From: Aquarana catesbeiana
Lineage: Eukaryota; Chordata; Amphibia; Anura; Ranidae
NCBI RefSeq assembly: GCF_042186555.1
Contig: NC_133326.1
Location: 433,501,069 to 433,565,068 of the forward strand
DNA length: 64,000 bases
Direction: 5' to 3'
The position numbers and the translations under genes were made by a program. Of this stretch, positions 22,225-32,682 are shown one piece after another; position 1 is the first letter of the stretch; each line of letters starts with the position of its first letter. The notes beneath the pieces are model-generated. The model made no database searches and was not told the DNA's origin. It worked only from the letters and a program-made list of their open reading frames with translations.

Positions 22225-24075
22225 TGTCATTTCTTGAGGTGCTAAAATGGCAGGGCAGTACAAAACCCCCCCAAATGACCCCATTTTGGAAAGTAGACAC
22301 CCCAAGGAAATTGCTGAGAGGCATGTTGAACCCATTGAATATTTATTTTTTTTGTCCCAAGTGATTGAATAATGACAAAAAAAAAAAAAATATTTACAAA
22401 AAGTTGTCACTAAATGATATATTGCTCACACAGGCCATGGGCCTATGTGGAATTGCACCCCAAAATACATTCAGCTGCTTCTCCTGAGTATGGGGATACC
22501 ACATGTGTTGGACTTTTTGGGAGCCTAGCCGCGTACGGGGCCCCGAAAACCAATCACTGCCTTCAGGATTTCTAAGGGCATAAATTTTTGATTTCACTCC
22601 TCACTACCTATCACAGTTTTGAAGGCCATAAAATGCCCAGATGGCACAAAACCCCCCCAAATGACCCCATTTTGGAAAGTAGACACCCCAAGCTATTTGC
22701 TGAGAGGCATGTTGAGTCCATGGAATACTTTCTTTTTTGACACAAGTTGCGGGAAAGTGACAATTTTTTTTTTTTTTTGCACAAAGTTGTCACTAAATGA
22801 TATATTTCTCACACAGGCCATGGGCATATGTGGAATTGCACCCCAAAATACATTCAGCTGCTTCTCCTGAGTATGGGGATACCACATGTGTGGGACTTTT
22901 TGGGAGCCTAGCTGCATACGGGGCCCCGAAAACCAAGCACCGCCTTCAGGATTTCTAAGGGCGTAAAGTTGTGATTTCACTCCTCACTGCCTATCACAGT
23001 TTTGAAGGCCATAAAAAGCCCAGATGGCACAAAACCCCCCCAAATGACCCCATTTTGGAAAGTAGACACCCCAAGCTATTTGCTGAGAGGCATGTTGAGT
23101 CCATGGAATATTTTATATTTTGACACAAGTTGCGGGAAAGTGACAATTTTTTTTTTTTTTGCACAAAGTTGTCACTAAATGATATATTGCTCAAACATGC
23201 CATGGGCATATGTGGAATTACACCCCAAAATATATTCTGCTGCTTCTCCTGAGTACGGGGATACCACATGTGTGGGACTTTTTGGGAGCCTAGCTGCATA
23301 CGGGGCCCCGAAAACCAAGCACCGGCTTCAGGATTTCTAAGGGCGTTAAGTTGTGATTCCACTCCTCACTACCTATCACAGTTTTGAAGGCCATAAAATG
23401 CCAAGATGGCACAAAACCCCCCCCAAATGACCCCATTTTGGAAAGTAGACACCCCAAGCTATTTGCTGAGAGGCATGGTGAGTATTTTGCAGCTCTCATT
23501 TGTTTTTGAAAATGAAGAAAGACAAGAAAAATGTATTTTTTTTTTTCTTTTTTCAATTTTCGAAAGTTTGTGACAAAAAGTGAGGTCTGCAAAATACTCA
23601 CTATACCTCTCAGCAAATAGCTTGGGGTGTCTATTTTCCAAAATGGGGTCATTTGGGGGGGGGTTGTGCCATCTGGGCATTCCATGGCCTCCGAAACTGT
23701 GCTAGGCAGTGAAGAGTGAAATCAAAAATTTACGCCCTTAGAAAGCCTGAAGGCGGTGCTTGGTTTTCGGGGTCCTGTGTGCGGCTAGGCTCCCAAAAAG
23801 TCCCACACGTGTGGTATCCCCATACTTAGGAGAAGCAACAGAATGTATTTTGGGGTGTAATTTCACATATTCCCATGGCATGTTTGAGCAATATATCATT
23901 TAGTGACAACTTTGTGCAAAAAAAAAAAAAAAAAAGATTTGTCTCTTTCCCGCAACTTGTGTCACAATATAAAATATTCCATGGACTCGACATGCCTCTC
24001 AGCAAATAGCTTGGGGTGTCTACTTTCCAAAATGGGGTCATTTGGGGGGGGTTTTGAACTGTCCTGGCATTTTAT
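22225..24075. repeat. About 385-bp repeats inside piggyBac 1: four direct, two inverted
   Basis: The anchor AAATGACCCCATTTTGGAAA recurs at about 22271, 22659, 23041 and 23427 (spacing 382-388), then in inverse near 23655 and 24045. Each unit also contains CACTAAATGATATATTG, a T-run and GGGGATACCACATGTG. The turn of orientation lies near 23540, where AGTATTTTGCAG and CTGCAAAATACT face each other, so the block can fold into a long hairpin. The same array, rearranged, is present in copy 2 (32630-32662 and 42727-43990). Confidence 0.9.
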
Positions 24076-25986
24076 GCACAACATTAGAAGCTTATGTCAC
24101 ACATCACCCACTCTTCTAACCACTTGAAGACAAAGCCCTATCTGACACTTTTTGATTACATGAAAAAATATTTTTTTTTTGCAAGAAAATTACTTTAAAC
24201 CCCCAAACATTATATATTTTTTTAAAGCAAATGCCCTACAGATTGAAATGGTGGGTGTTTCATATTTTTTTTTCAAACAATATTTGCGCACTTTTTTAAA
24301 TTTTAATGCACTAAAACACACTATATTGCCCAAATGTTTGATGAAATAAAAAAGATGATCTTAGAGGCCGAGTACATGGATACCAAACATGACATGCTTT
24401 AAAATTGCGCACAAACGCGCAGCGGCGACAAAATAAATACATTTTTAAAAGCCTTTACAGGTTACCACTTTAGATTTACAGAGGAGGTCTACTGCTAAAA
24501 TTACTGCCCTCGTTTTGTCCTTCGCGGTGATACCTCACATGCATGGTGCAATTGCTGTTTACATTTGACGCCAGACCGACGCTTGCGTTCGCCTTTGCAC
24601 GAGAGCAGGGGGGGACAGGGGTGCTTTTTTTTTTTTTTTTTTTTTCTTTATTATTTTTTTGCTTTTTTATCTTATTTTTAAACTGTTCCTTTCATTTTTA
24701 TTTTTTTTTTATTAATTTTATTGTTATCTCAGGGAATGTAAATATCCCCTATGATAGCAATAGGTAGTGACAGGTACTCTTTTTTTTTTTTAAATTGGGC
24801 TCTATTAGACCCTAGATCTCTCCTCTGCCCTCAAAGCATCTGACCACACCAAGATCGGTGTGATAAAATGCTTTCCCAATTTCCCAATGGCGCTGTTTAC
24901 ATTCGGCGAAATCTAAGTCATGAAATGCTCGTAGCTTCCGGTTTCTTAGGCCATAGAGATGTTTGGAGCCATTCTGGTCTCTGATCAGCTCTATGGTCAG
25001 CTGGCTGAATCACCGGCTGCATTTTCAGGTTCCCTGTTGGGACAGGAAAGCCAGAGAAAAACATGGAAGACGGTGGGGGGGGGGGCATTCCCTCCCACTG
25101 CTTGCAAAAGCAGTCTAGAGGCTAATTAGCCGCTAGGATTGCTTTTACATGAAAGCCGACCGCTGGCTGAAAAGAATGATACCAAGATGATACCTAAACC
25201 TGCAAGCATCATTCTGGTATAACCACTCAAAATCCATAAACATACCAGTACGTTGCTGGTCCTTGTTAGGCATATATTGTAAACTTTTTTTTCATGCAGC
25301 CTGTGGGCTGAACGAAAAAAAGATATTGATCGGTGGGTATGCCCACCATTAGAATACCTCCCTTCATCCACCCACTTCTAATGATGGGCATACATGCACC
25401 ATTTATATATGCCGAAGCATGGGGGCATCCTCCCGCAAAAGGCAGGAGCAAATTGCTCCTCCACCCACTGCTGCCCCCACGCTTCGGCATATATGCTGAA
25501 GTATGTAACTGTGGTGGTGAAATCACCTCCGACAGCGCTGGAGTCACGGCTTTATATATCGTGGGAGCAAACGCTGTTGCTGTCAAGATAAATAAATCCG
25601 CGCTGCAACTGAATGGTGTACCTGAAAACAATAAAATGGTTACCAACACAGTAAACGGTAAAGTATAAAAAATCTGAAAAGCAAACATGGTAAAACATAA
25701 TAACAATAAAACATTGCAGAATAGAATAGAGTAAAAAAGAGCAGAACAATAGAGAGAGAATAGAGAGAGAGAGAACAATAAAACAACAACTATTTTTGGT
25801 TTTTTTATTTTATATTTTTTTTGTGTTTTTATTTTTTTTAATTTTTTTTTAATTTTTTTTTTTACACTTTTTTTTAGTAACTTTTAACTTTTGTAACTCG
25901 TTCCAGGTTTGGGTCTCTCAAAATGCAATGGCATCTTGGGAGACCCTGTGTTAGTGTGCCTAGTCTGTGCAGTGCTGAACCCTACG
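24076..25986. other. Non-coding left interior of piggyBac 1
   Basis: No gene. AT-rich with T-runs at 24624-24645 and 25795-25870. It carries an inverted repeat at about 25404-25500 (arms around GCCGAAGCATGGGGGCA and TGCCCCCACGCTTCGGC). Closely matched by 44030-45590 in copy 2, which shows it belongs to the transposon. Confidence 0.7.
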
Positions 25987-27994
25987 CTAATACTCAACTA
26001 ATGTATGGTAGCGTTCAAAGCATTCACCCATGCAAAGACCAGGATTGCCAGGACAGGAGGGACAATAAGACCGGGTGTCACGCCTAAATCCGCGCTTGCT
26101 GCAGACACGACATCTTTTTTGGGGGGCTTTTTGGGTAGGGGTACTCGGGATGGCATAAAGAAAATGCCGCTCATGCAGCCGGCTTACTGCATTTGGTTGG
26201 GGAAGGTGAGGTAGAGCACCGTCTGGAAACAGAAGGGCTCTGACGATCTCTTCCTGGAATTTAAGGAAGGATCCAGTCTGTCCTGAAGCTCTGTATAGCA
26301 CATGAGCGTTCAGCAAAGCCAATTGAAATAAATAAACAGACACTTTTTTTGTACCAGCGTCTGGCCTTACGGGCAACTAGGTACGGCGCCAACAACTGGT
26401 CGTTGAGGTCCACCCCTCCCATATTAAGGTTGTATTCGTGGACACAGAGGGGTTTCTCCACAACACCAGTCGCCGTAGGAATTTGGGTCGTCGTGTCTGC
26501 ATGAAGGGAGGTGAGAACGAAAACATTCTTCTTATCCCTCCACTTCATAGCGAGCAAATTATTATACTTCAAGCAGGCTCTCTCCCCCAGCCTAAGACGG
26601 GAATCTACAAGCCGCTGGGGAAAGCCCCGGCGATTAGGTCGCACGGTGCCACATGCTCCAATCTGCTGATCAAACAAGTGACTAAAAAGTGGCACGCTCG
26701 TATAATAATTGTCCACGTACAAGTGGTACCCCTTTCCGAATAAGGGTGACACCAAGTCCCACACTATCTTGCCAGCGCTTCCTATGTAGTCAGGGCAGTT
26801 TGTCGGCTCTACGTGACTATCTTTGCCCTCGTAAACCATAAAACTATATGTATAGCCTGTGGCCCTGTCACAGAGCTTATACATCTTGACCCCGTATCTG
26901 GCACGCTTGCTGGGAAGGTACTGTTTGAATGACAAGCGGCCAGAAAATTTAATCAGGGACTCATCAATGCAGACAACTTGATGGGGGGTAAACAAGTCTG
27001 CAAAACGTTGGTTGAAGTGGTTTACGAGGGGCCGAATTTTGTAGAGCCGATCGTATGCAGGGTCTCCACGAGGACGACAGAGTTCATTGTCGTTGAAGTG
27101 CATGAACCGCAAAATCTGCTCGTATCGTGCCCTGGCCATGGAAGCAGAGAACAAGGGTGAATGGTAAATTGGGTCAGTGGACCAATATGACCGCAACTTA
27201 CTCTTTTTATTCAACCCCATGAGGAGGGAAAGGCCCAGAAAGGTCTTAAATTCGGAGACCGTAATTGGTCTCCAATCTCTGGCAAGGGAGGACTGGGGAT
27301 TAGCGGCGATGTGTTGACCAGCGTATAAATTGCTTTGGTCCACAATAGAGCTATAGAGATCTTCGGTGAAAAACAGTGAATAAAAATCCAGTGGCATAAA
27401 GTCAACTGTTTCCACCTGAATTCCGGGTTGGCCAATGAAAGGGGGAAGTACGGGTGCTGCAGAAGTGGAGGGTTCCCAATTTGGATTGGCCAATGCAGCA
27501 GGAAGGGCACTATGGGCACGACGGGCCTGTATTTGTCTTCTTGGTGGCAGCGGGACACTACTAGTGCTTGCCACCTTGCCAGCTTGAACTGCACTTATGG
27601 GACTCGCCACGTCACCACGTGATACTGCAGTGCTGGATGTACGACCAGGGTGTACTAGGCCGCTGGTGCTTGCCAGTTCACCAGAAGGAATAGCGGCGCT
27701 AGTACTTCTCTGCTCCATACGAGAGCCCTGCGGTTCTTGCACTTCAAGGACAGAAGAAGATTGGGGTCTGGTACGCCTGACCTTAGCAGGGACCACAACT
27801 CTGTCGTCAGAGCTATCTGTCATGGAGCCGCTGTCCTCTACAGGTTCGTATTCTGAGCCTGAACTTGACAGATGAGTGACTTCCTCTTCACTATCTGTCA
27901 TACTCAGAAACGTGTAGGCCTCTTCACTAGTGTACCTTCGATTTGCCATTTTGGGCTCTAAATTTAGGGGTACACTAGTGAGACTCACAGGCAA
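25987..27994 (-). pseudogene. piggyBac transposase, one frameshift
   Basis: Transposase of the piggyBac (DDD) family, which excises precisely from TTAA. The start at 27949 (MANRRYTSEEAYTFLS) looks more natural than the upstream ATG at 27994. Acidic, Ser-rich N-terminus (TDSEEE). The core has VCIDESLIKFSGR (first Asp), YHLYVDNYYTS (second) and NMGGVDLNDQL (third). The C-terminal Cys-rich zinc finger (CRVCSKRGFRR, YCPSCPG, CMGECFERYH) lies in another frame, 26376-25987. The shift comes from a T-run of seven at 26344-26350 where copy 2 has six. Without that one base the gene reads through about 660 codons, so the loss of function looks recent. Confidence 0.92.
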
Positions 27995-29283
27995 AAAAGC
28001 TCCTGACTGTCAGCGACTGTATAAAAACGCTACCAAAAAACTGTTAGCGATCGCAGGGATCAGGCCTGACTCTGCGAACGCTGCAGTTATGTGTGCTTAG
28101 TGTTTTGTAAGTGTCAGTTATCGATCGATACTGCACTTGGGTGGGCTGGGCAGGGCTGGGCCGAGGAGCAAAACGCAGGTGCTAGCAGGTATCTGGGCTG
28201 ATCCCGCTAACACTGCGTTTCAGGGAACCCTAAACTGCTGGGGAGTATAGATCTGATCGGATCAGATATCGATCCGCTCAGATACTATAGCACTAAGGGA
28301 GGTGTATGCTGCGTGCGTGGGTTTTAGCGGTACTGGCGCTAACCTGACGCTGCCTGGGGCGACGCAGACCTAAGCTGACCCTAAAAATGTAATTTATATC
28401 ACCGCCGGGCAATTAGGGGGTTAAACCTTTATAGGGTAATAAACGGCGGGTGCCCTAAAACTATAATAAACTGTAATAAACTGTAATAAACTACAAAAAA
28501 CAAACTAGCTAACCAGCGTCACCCGTAACACTTATACGGTGATCGCTGGTGAAAGGGTTAACTAGGGGGCAATCAGGGGGTTAAAACCTTTAGCACTGTA
28601 AAACACTGACAGCGAACCTATATACTTACCTCCCTAACTAGCGTCACCTGTGTCACTAATACAGCGATCAGAAAAACGATCGCTTAGTGACACTGGTGAC
28701 GGGGGGTAATCAAGGGGTTAACTTTTATTAGGGGGGGTTAGGGGGGTACCCTGGACCTAAGGGGGGGGTACCCTAGACCTAAAGGGGGCTAACCTAACTG
28801 CCCTAACACTTGTAACTGACACAAACTGACACCAATGCAAAAGAAAAAAAAAATGCTATTGGTGTCAGAGTGACAGGGGGTACAGGGGGGTGATCGGGGG
28901 GTGATCGGGGGTGACAAGTGTGCCTGGCGTGTTCTACTGTTAGTGTAGTGTTGTGCAGACTTACTTGATGTCTTCTCTCCTCGGCGCCGGATCAAAAAGA
29001 CCGACTCGAGGAGGGATGACATCACTTCCTTTCCCTCTGTTTACCTTACAGAGGGAAAGGAAGCATTCTCATTCGCCGGGAGCGATCGGGAGGGGGTGGC
29101 CAACAATGGATGGCCTCCCCCTGACCTCTCAATGCCCGGGAACAAATGGCGACCGCCTCGGGCACCAGGGGGGGGACCGATCGGACCCCCCACCCGCGGA
29201 AGGCAAATCACGTATATATACGTGATTTTGCCTGTCCGTGCCACCTTGCCGACGTAAATCGGCGTGAGGCGGTCGTCAAGTGG
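27995..29283. other. Non-coding right interior and end of piggyBac 1
   Basis: No gene seen. Contains TAGGGGGG-rich short repeats (28560-28800) and, near the tip, a perfect 24-base palindrome at about 29207-29230 centred on CACGTATATATACGTG, followed by the GGCGTGAGGCGGTCGTCAAG end. Matched by 50040-50961 in copy 2. Confidence 0.65.
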
Positions 29284-29335
29284 TTCAAAAACTGCCCCTG
29301 GCTTCCTCCACCAACTGTGAGGTGGTTAGCTTGGC
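29284..29335 (-). pseudogene. Gypsy gag N-terminal tip
   Basis: Minus-strand KLTTSQLVEEARGSF ends exactly at the piggyBac target and joins the coiled-coil part of Gag at 21787. It places the gag start between here and the LTR at 29341. Confidence 0.7.
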
Positions 29336-29340
29336 AGCGG

Positions 29341-29851
29341 GTGTGTGAGACCCCCTGGATGAGTTCACTACACAAAAGTTAGCACAGCAAACAGCATTGC
29401 AGGTGAAAAAACAAAGGTGCGGTTTATTTACACTATATACAATGGAAAAATAACAGCAAAACAAATAAACGTGAAAATAAACCCTTGCCAACTTGGCCAC
29501 TCACTGCAGACGCAGGTTCCCTGTCTGTCAACTAGGTGCAGCTTTATGCTGCCCCCCCTGTTTTAGAGGTTTGCCACACAGGCTTTTTGTCACCGCACAG
29601 GACAGGTGTCAAGCTCCCCAGTCTACAAAGACACAGAACTGGTTCCAGGATGGAGCAACTCCCTAAGCAGGCTGGGAACTTTTGTAGAGGCCCTAATGAG
29701 CCAACTTGCGTTAGCTGGGCTCATTACCTCTCCACTGAAGGACTCTTAGTACTTCCCCCTAGTGGAATAAATCCGCATAGAGCCTGAATCTAGGACGCAC
29801 ATACCTGCCATCCTGGATGTAACCAGGCAATTTTACCTGCCTGCTGTCACA
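29341..29851 (-). repeat. Gypsy long terminal repeat
   Basis: About 510 bp between the gag start and a polypurine tract. Minus-strand start is TGTGACAGCAGGCAGG directly after ACAAGGGGGGGTTGCGTA (polypurine tract), and the end is near GGTCTCACACA. It serves both as the 3' LTR of an upstream RNase H-bearing piece and as the 5' LTR of the gag-containing element. The exact 3' border is uncertain because I could not identify a primer-binding site. Confidence 0.7.
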
Positions 29852-29865
29852 TACGCAACCCCCCC

Positions 29866-30050
29866 TTGTTTCAACCTTTGGGATTGGAACACCAGTAGTC
29901 AGGCACGCATGAACCCAGGATAAAGCATCCACATTCCCCATCTGAATCCCAGGGCCAGGAACCACCTATTTACCCTTCTATCGGTCTCCTTATTTTGAGC
30001 CATCCATTTTAACGGTGCGTGATCAGTAACCACGTCACCCCCCCCCCAGC
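29866..30050 (-). pseudogene. Gypsy RNase H fragment adjoining an LTR
   Basis: Minus-strand reading gives VVTDHAPLKWMAQNKETDRR, VNRWFLALGFRW and PGIQMGNVDALSWVHACL, the C-terminal end of gypsy RNase H (TDH with catalytic Asp; the usual NADALSR end is slightly altered). It then runs through about 25 residues into a G-rich polypurine tract and LTR with no integrase between. Upstream it is joined to only the first 88 bp of an LTR (30052-30139), evidence of a large internal deletion. Confidence 0.8.
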
Positions 30051-30051
30051 G

Positions 30052-30136
30052 GAATAAATCCGCATAGAGCCTGAATCTAGGACACACATACCTGCCACCC
30101 TAAATGCAACCAGGCAATTTTACCTGCCTGCTGTCC

Positions 30137-30139
<3 letters not shown>
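30052..30139 (-). repeat. Second copy of the gypsy LTR start, 88 bp
   Basis: Near-identical to 29762-29850 (GAATAAATCCGCATAGAGCC through ACCTGCCTGCTGTC). Truncated on one side by the RNase H fragment and on the other by a (TA)n run. Confidence 0.85.

Positions 30140-30198
<59 letters not shown>
30140..30198. repeat. (TA)n microsatellite
   Basis: About 29 TA units, directly against the left end of Tc1-like B. Confidence 0.95.
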
Positions 30199-30201
<3 letters not shown>

Positions 30202-31576
30202 TCAGGTCCATAAATATTGGGACATTGACACAATTCTAATCTTTTTGGCTCTATACACCACCACAATGGATTTGAAATTAAACAAACATGATGTGCTTTA
30301 ACTGCAGACTTTCAGCTTTAATTTGAGGGTATTTACATCCAAATCAGGTGAACGGTGTAGGAATTACAACAGTTTGTATATGTGCCTCCCACTTTTTAAG
30401 GGACCAAAAGTAATGGGACAGATTAACAATCATCCATCAAACTTTCACTTTTTAATACTTGGTTGCAAATCTTTTGCAGTCAATTACAGCCTGAAGTCTG
30501 GAACGCATAGACATCACCAGAAGCTGGATTTCATCCCTGGTGATGCTCTGCCAGGCCTCTACTGCAACTGTCTTCAGTTCCTGCTTGTTCTTGGGGCATT
30601 TTCCCTTCAGTTTTGACTTCAGCAAGTGAAATGCATGCTCAATCAGATTCAGGTCAGGTGATTGACTTGGCCATTGCATAACATTTCACTTCTTTCCCTT
30701 AAAAACTCTTTGGTTGCTTTCGCAGTATGCTTCGGGTCATTGTCCATCTGCACTGTGAAGTGCCGTCCAATGAGTTCTGAAGCATTTTGCTGAATATGAG
30801 CAGATAATATTTGCCTGAAACACTTCCGAATTCATCCTGCTGCTTTTGTCAACAGTCATATCATCAATAAATACAAGAGAACCAGTTCCATTGGCAGCCA
30901 TACATGCCCACGCTATGACACTACCACCACCATGCTTCATTGATGAGGTGGTATGCTTTGGATCATGAGCAGTTCCTTTCCTTCTCCATACTCTTTTCTT
31001 CCCATCACTCTGGTACAAGTTGATCTCTTGGTCTCATCTGTCCATAGGATGTTGTTCCAGAACTGTGAAGGCTTTTTTAGATGTTGTTTGGCAAACTTTA
31101 ATCTGGCCTTCCTGTTTTTGAGGCTCACCAATGGTTTACATCGATCTCTCTGATGGGTTTGTTTTGTTTTTTCAGCCTAATGGTGGCTTGCTTCACTGAT
31201 AGTGACAGCTCTTTGGATCTCACATTGAGAGTTGACAGCAACAGATTCCAAATACAGATAGCACACTTGAACTCTGGACCTTTTATCTGCTCCTTGTAAA
31301 TGGGATAATGAGGGAATAACACACACCTGGCCATAGAACAGCTGAGCAGCCAATTGTCCCATTACTTTTGGTCCTTTAAAAAGTGGGAGGCGCATATACA
31401 AACTGTTGTAATTCCTACACCATTCACCTGATTTGGATGTAAATACTCTCAAATTAAAGCTGAAAGTCTGCAGTTAAAGCACATCTTGTTTGTTTCATTT
31501 CAAATCCATTGTGGTGGTGTATAGAGCCAAAAAGATTAGAATTGTGTCGATGTCCCTATATTTATGGACCTGACTG
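30199..31576 (-). mobile_element. Tc1-like transposon copy B, internally deleted
   Basis: Ends are CATTCAGGTCCATAAATATT and its near inverse ATATTTATGGACCTGACTG. Inverted repeats run about 210 bp (to TTTAAGGGACCAAAAGTAATG on the left). Length is 1378 bp against about 1.6 kb for the other full Tc1-like copies here. It sits inside TA/TG microsatellite on both sides. This family differs from A, C and D in end sequence. Confidence 0.9.
30450..31334 (-). pseudogene. Tc1-like transposase copy B, deleted between HTH and core
   Basis: The first HTH half is at 31334-31140 (LSVKQATIRLKKQNKPIREI). It is joined abruptly to NHWLVSLKNRKARLKFAKQH, so the second HTH half and linker, roughly 340 bases, are gone. 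The core follows in several frames: NNILWTDETK (first Asp), VKHGGGSV region at 30990-30900, then WPSQSPDLNLIEHAFH with the Glu at 30679-30640. The QMDND-type second Asp lies in the degraded 30770-30730 stretch. Not functional. Confidence 0.85.
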
Positions 31577-31592
31577 TGTATGTGTGTGTATA

Positions 31593-31686
<94 letters not shown>
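31577..31686. repeat. (TG)n/(TA)n microsatellite
   Basis: Mixed TG and TA units on the right flank of Tc1-like B; gives false long YIYI frames on both strands. Confidence 0.95.
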
Positions 31687-31689
31687 ATT

Positions 31690-31990
31690 TGGAAGGCAAT
31701 AAAGTACCTGAGCAAAAGGGGGCAGGTTAAACTGCCTTCAGTAAGGGAGGCCTGTAGGGATCCCAGCAGATGCCTCTCACAGCTACTGTTTGGCAAATAG
31801 CTGACGCAAGTGGTTCCATGGCTTTTGTAAGCAAGAGTGGCGAGAGGGGGCAACCCTGCCGGGGCCTCTCTGGAGGGAGAAAGTGAAAGACTGTATAGCC
31901 AGGCATAAGTATTCCATTGCCTGATAAATTGACTCAGCTTCCATTAGCAAAGCACTTTGTGTAAATGAAACATACAGTGGCTCAGCTCCA
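31690..31990 (-). pseudogene. Short L1-type RT fragment
   Basis: Minus-strand reading across one frameshift gives FTFSLQRG then QGCPLSPLL and KAMEPLA near 31880-31805, the RT block before the catalytic YADD, which is missing. Too short to place further. The 200 bases from 31990 to the TTAA at 32198 show nothing recognisable. Confidence 0.6.
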
Positions 31991-32661
31991 CTTTATGGTT
32001 ATTGCAGCAATTCCCCATGACAGACGAGGAGGTAATCAGGAATTGAAGTTAAAAAATGTGAGGTCTATTGGATTAATCACATGGATACTTTACATCCTAG
32101 GGGGTTAAATAAAGATTTTGACTTTTTTGTAGTGGATATTTGGATATTTGGTTTTCTGATAATAGGTAATTCTATAGTCAGGTCATGTGCAATATAGTTA
32201 ACCACTTCAGCCCCGGAAGATTTTGCCCCCTTCCTGACCAGAGCACTTTTTACAATTTGGCACTGCGTCGCTTTAACAATTGCGTGGTAATGCAATGCTG
32301 TGCTCAAACGAAATTTGCGTCCTTTTTTTTCCAACAAATAGAGCTTTCTTTTGATGGTATTTGATCACCTCTGTGTTTTCTATTTTTTGCGATATAAATT
32401 AAAAAATACCGAAAATTTTGGAAAAAAAAGATATTTTCTGCTTTTTTTAGTCATACTAAAAAGCCAAAAAGCATTCAGCCACATGTCTCGGGTAAAAAAA
32501 TATATATTGGTTTGCTCAAAAGTTATAGCATCTACAAACTAGGGTACATTTTCTTGAATTTACGCAGCTTTTAGTTTGACTGCCTATCTCATTTCTTGAG
32601 GTGCTAAAACCGCAGGGCAGTACACCCCCCCCCCTCCATGACCCCATTTTGGAAAGTAAAC

Positions 32662-32675
32662 ACCCCAAGGAATTC
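32662..32675 (+). repeat. Target duplication, left (foldback element)
   Basis: ACCCCAAGGAATTC, repeated exactly at 42713-42726; piggyBac sequence continues on both outer sides. Confidence 0.88.
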
Positions 32676-32682
32676 ATATATA

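Larger units (their letters stand above)
21792..29283 (-). mobile_element. Large piggyBac transposon (copy 1), TTAA target
   Basis: 7.5-kb element. Left flank TTAA (21788-21791) then CCACTTGAGCCCC; right end GTCAAGTGG followed by TTCA (29284-29287, a mutated TTAA). Removing it restores the gag reading QLVEEARGSF...KASKEELLRQIVV, so it is one insertion unit. Transposase is at 25987-27994 minus. The element is far longer than a typical 2.5-3 kb piggyBac because it carries an array of about 385-bp direct and inverted repeats near its left end, and long non-coding segments on both sides of the gene. A related copy occupies 32202-50961. Confidence 0.88.
12702..29851 (-). mobile_element. Ty3/gypsy retroelement, Gmr1-like domain order, interrupted by nested insertions
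   Basis: One minus-strand gypsy element can be pieced together. The LTR is at 29851-29341 and gag at 29335-29284, 21787-21365 and 17857-17284. Protease is at 14523-13690 and integrase at 13430-12702. The gaps are a piggyBac, a CR1, an L1 and a putative LTR insert, each with matching gypsy sequence on both sides. Integrase follows protease after only about 270 bases, with no RT or RNase H between. An RNase H fragment elsewhere (29866-30050) directly precedes an LTR. That is the Gmr1-like order (PR-IN-RT-RH). RT itself is not present in the window, and no 3' LTR is seen on the 12.7-kb side. Confidence 0.78.

Noticed and set aside
22225..24075. 385-bp tandem units as centromeric satellite
   Set aside because: They occur only inside the TTAA-bounded piggyBac and in the same place in its second copy, with inverted members.
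24543..24767. 74-codon ORF with a long Phe run
   Set aside because: Product of a T-run in non-coding transposon DNA.
27211..27594. 127-codon minus-strand ORF within the piggyBac gene
   Set aside because: Alternative frame of the transposase N-terminal region without motifs of its own.
26261..27994. piggyBac ORF as a domesticated host gene (PGBD-like)
   Set aside because: It sits between paired element ends with a TTAA target and has a related, decayed copy nearby.
31509..31853. ORFs with long YIYIYI tracts
   Set aside because: They translate (TA)n microsatellites; same at 6375, 11529, 30104 and 60155.
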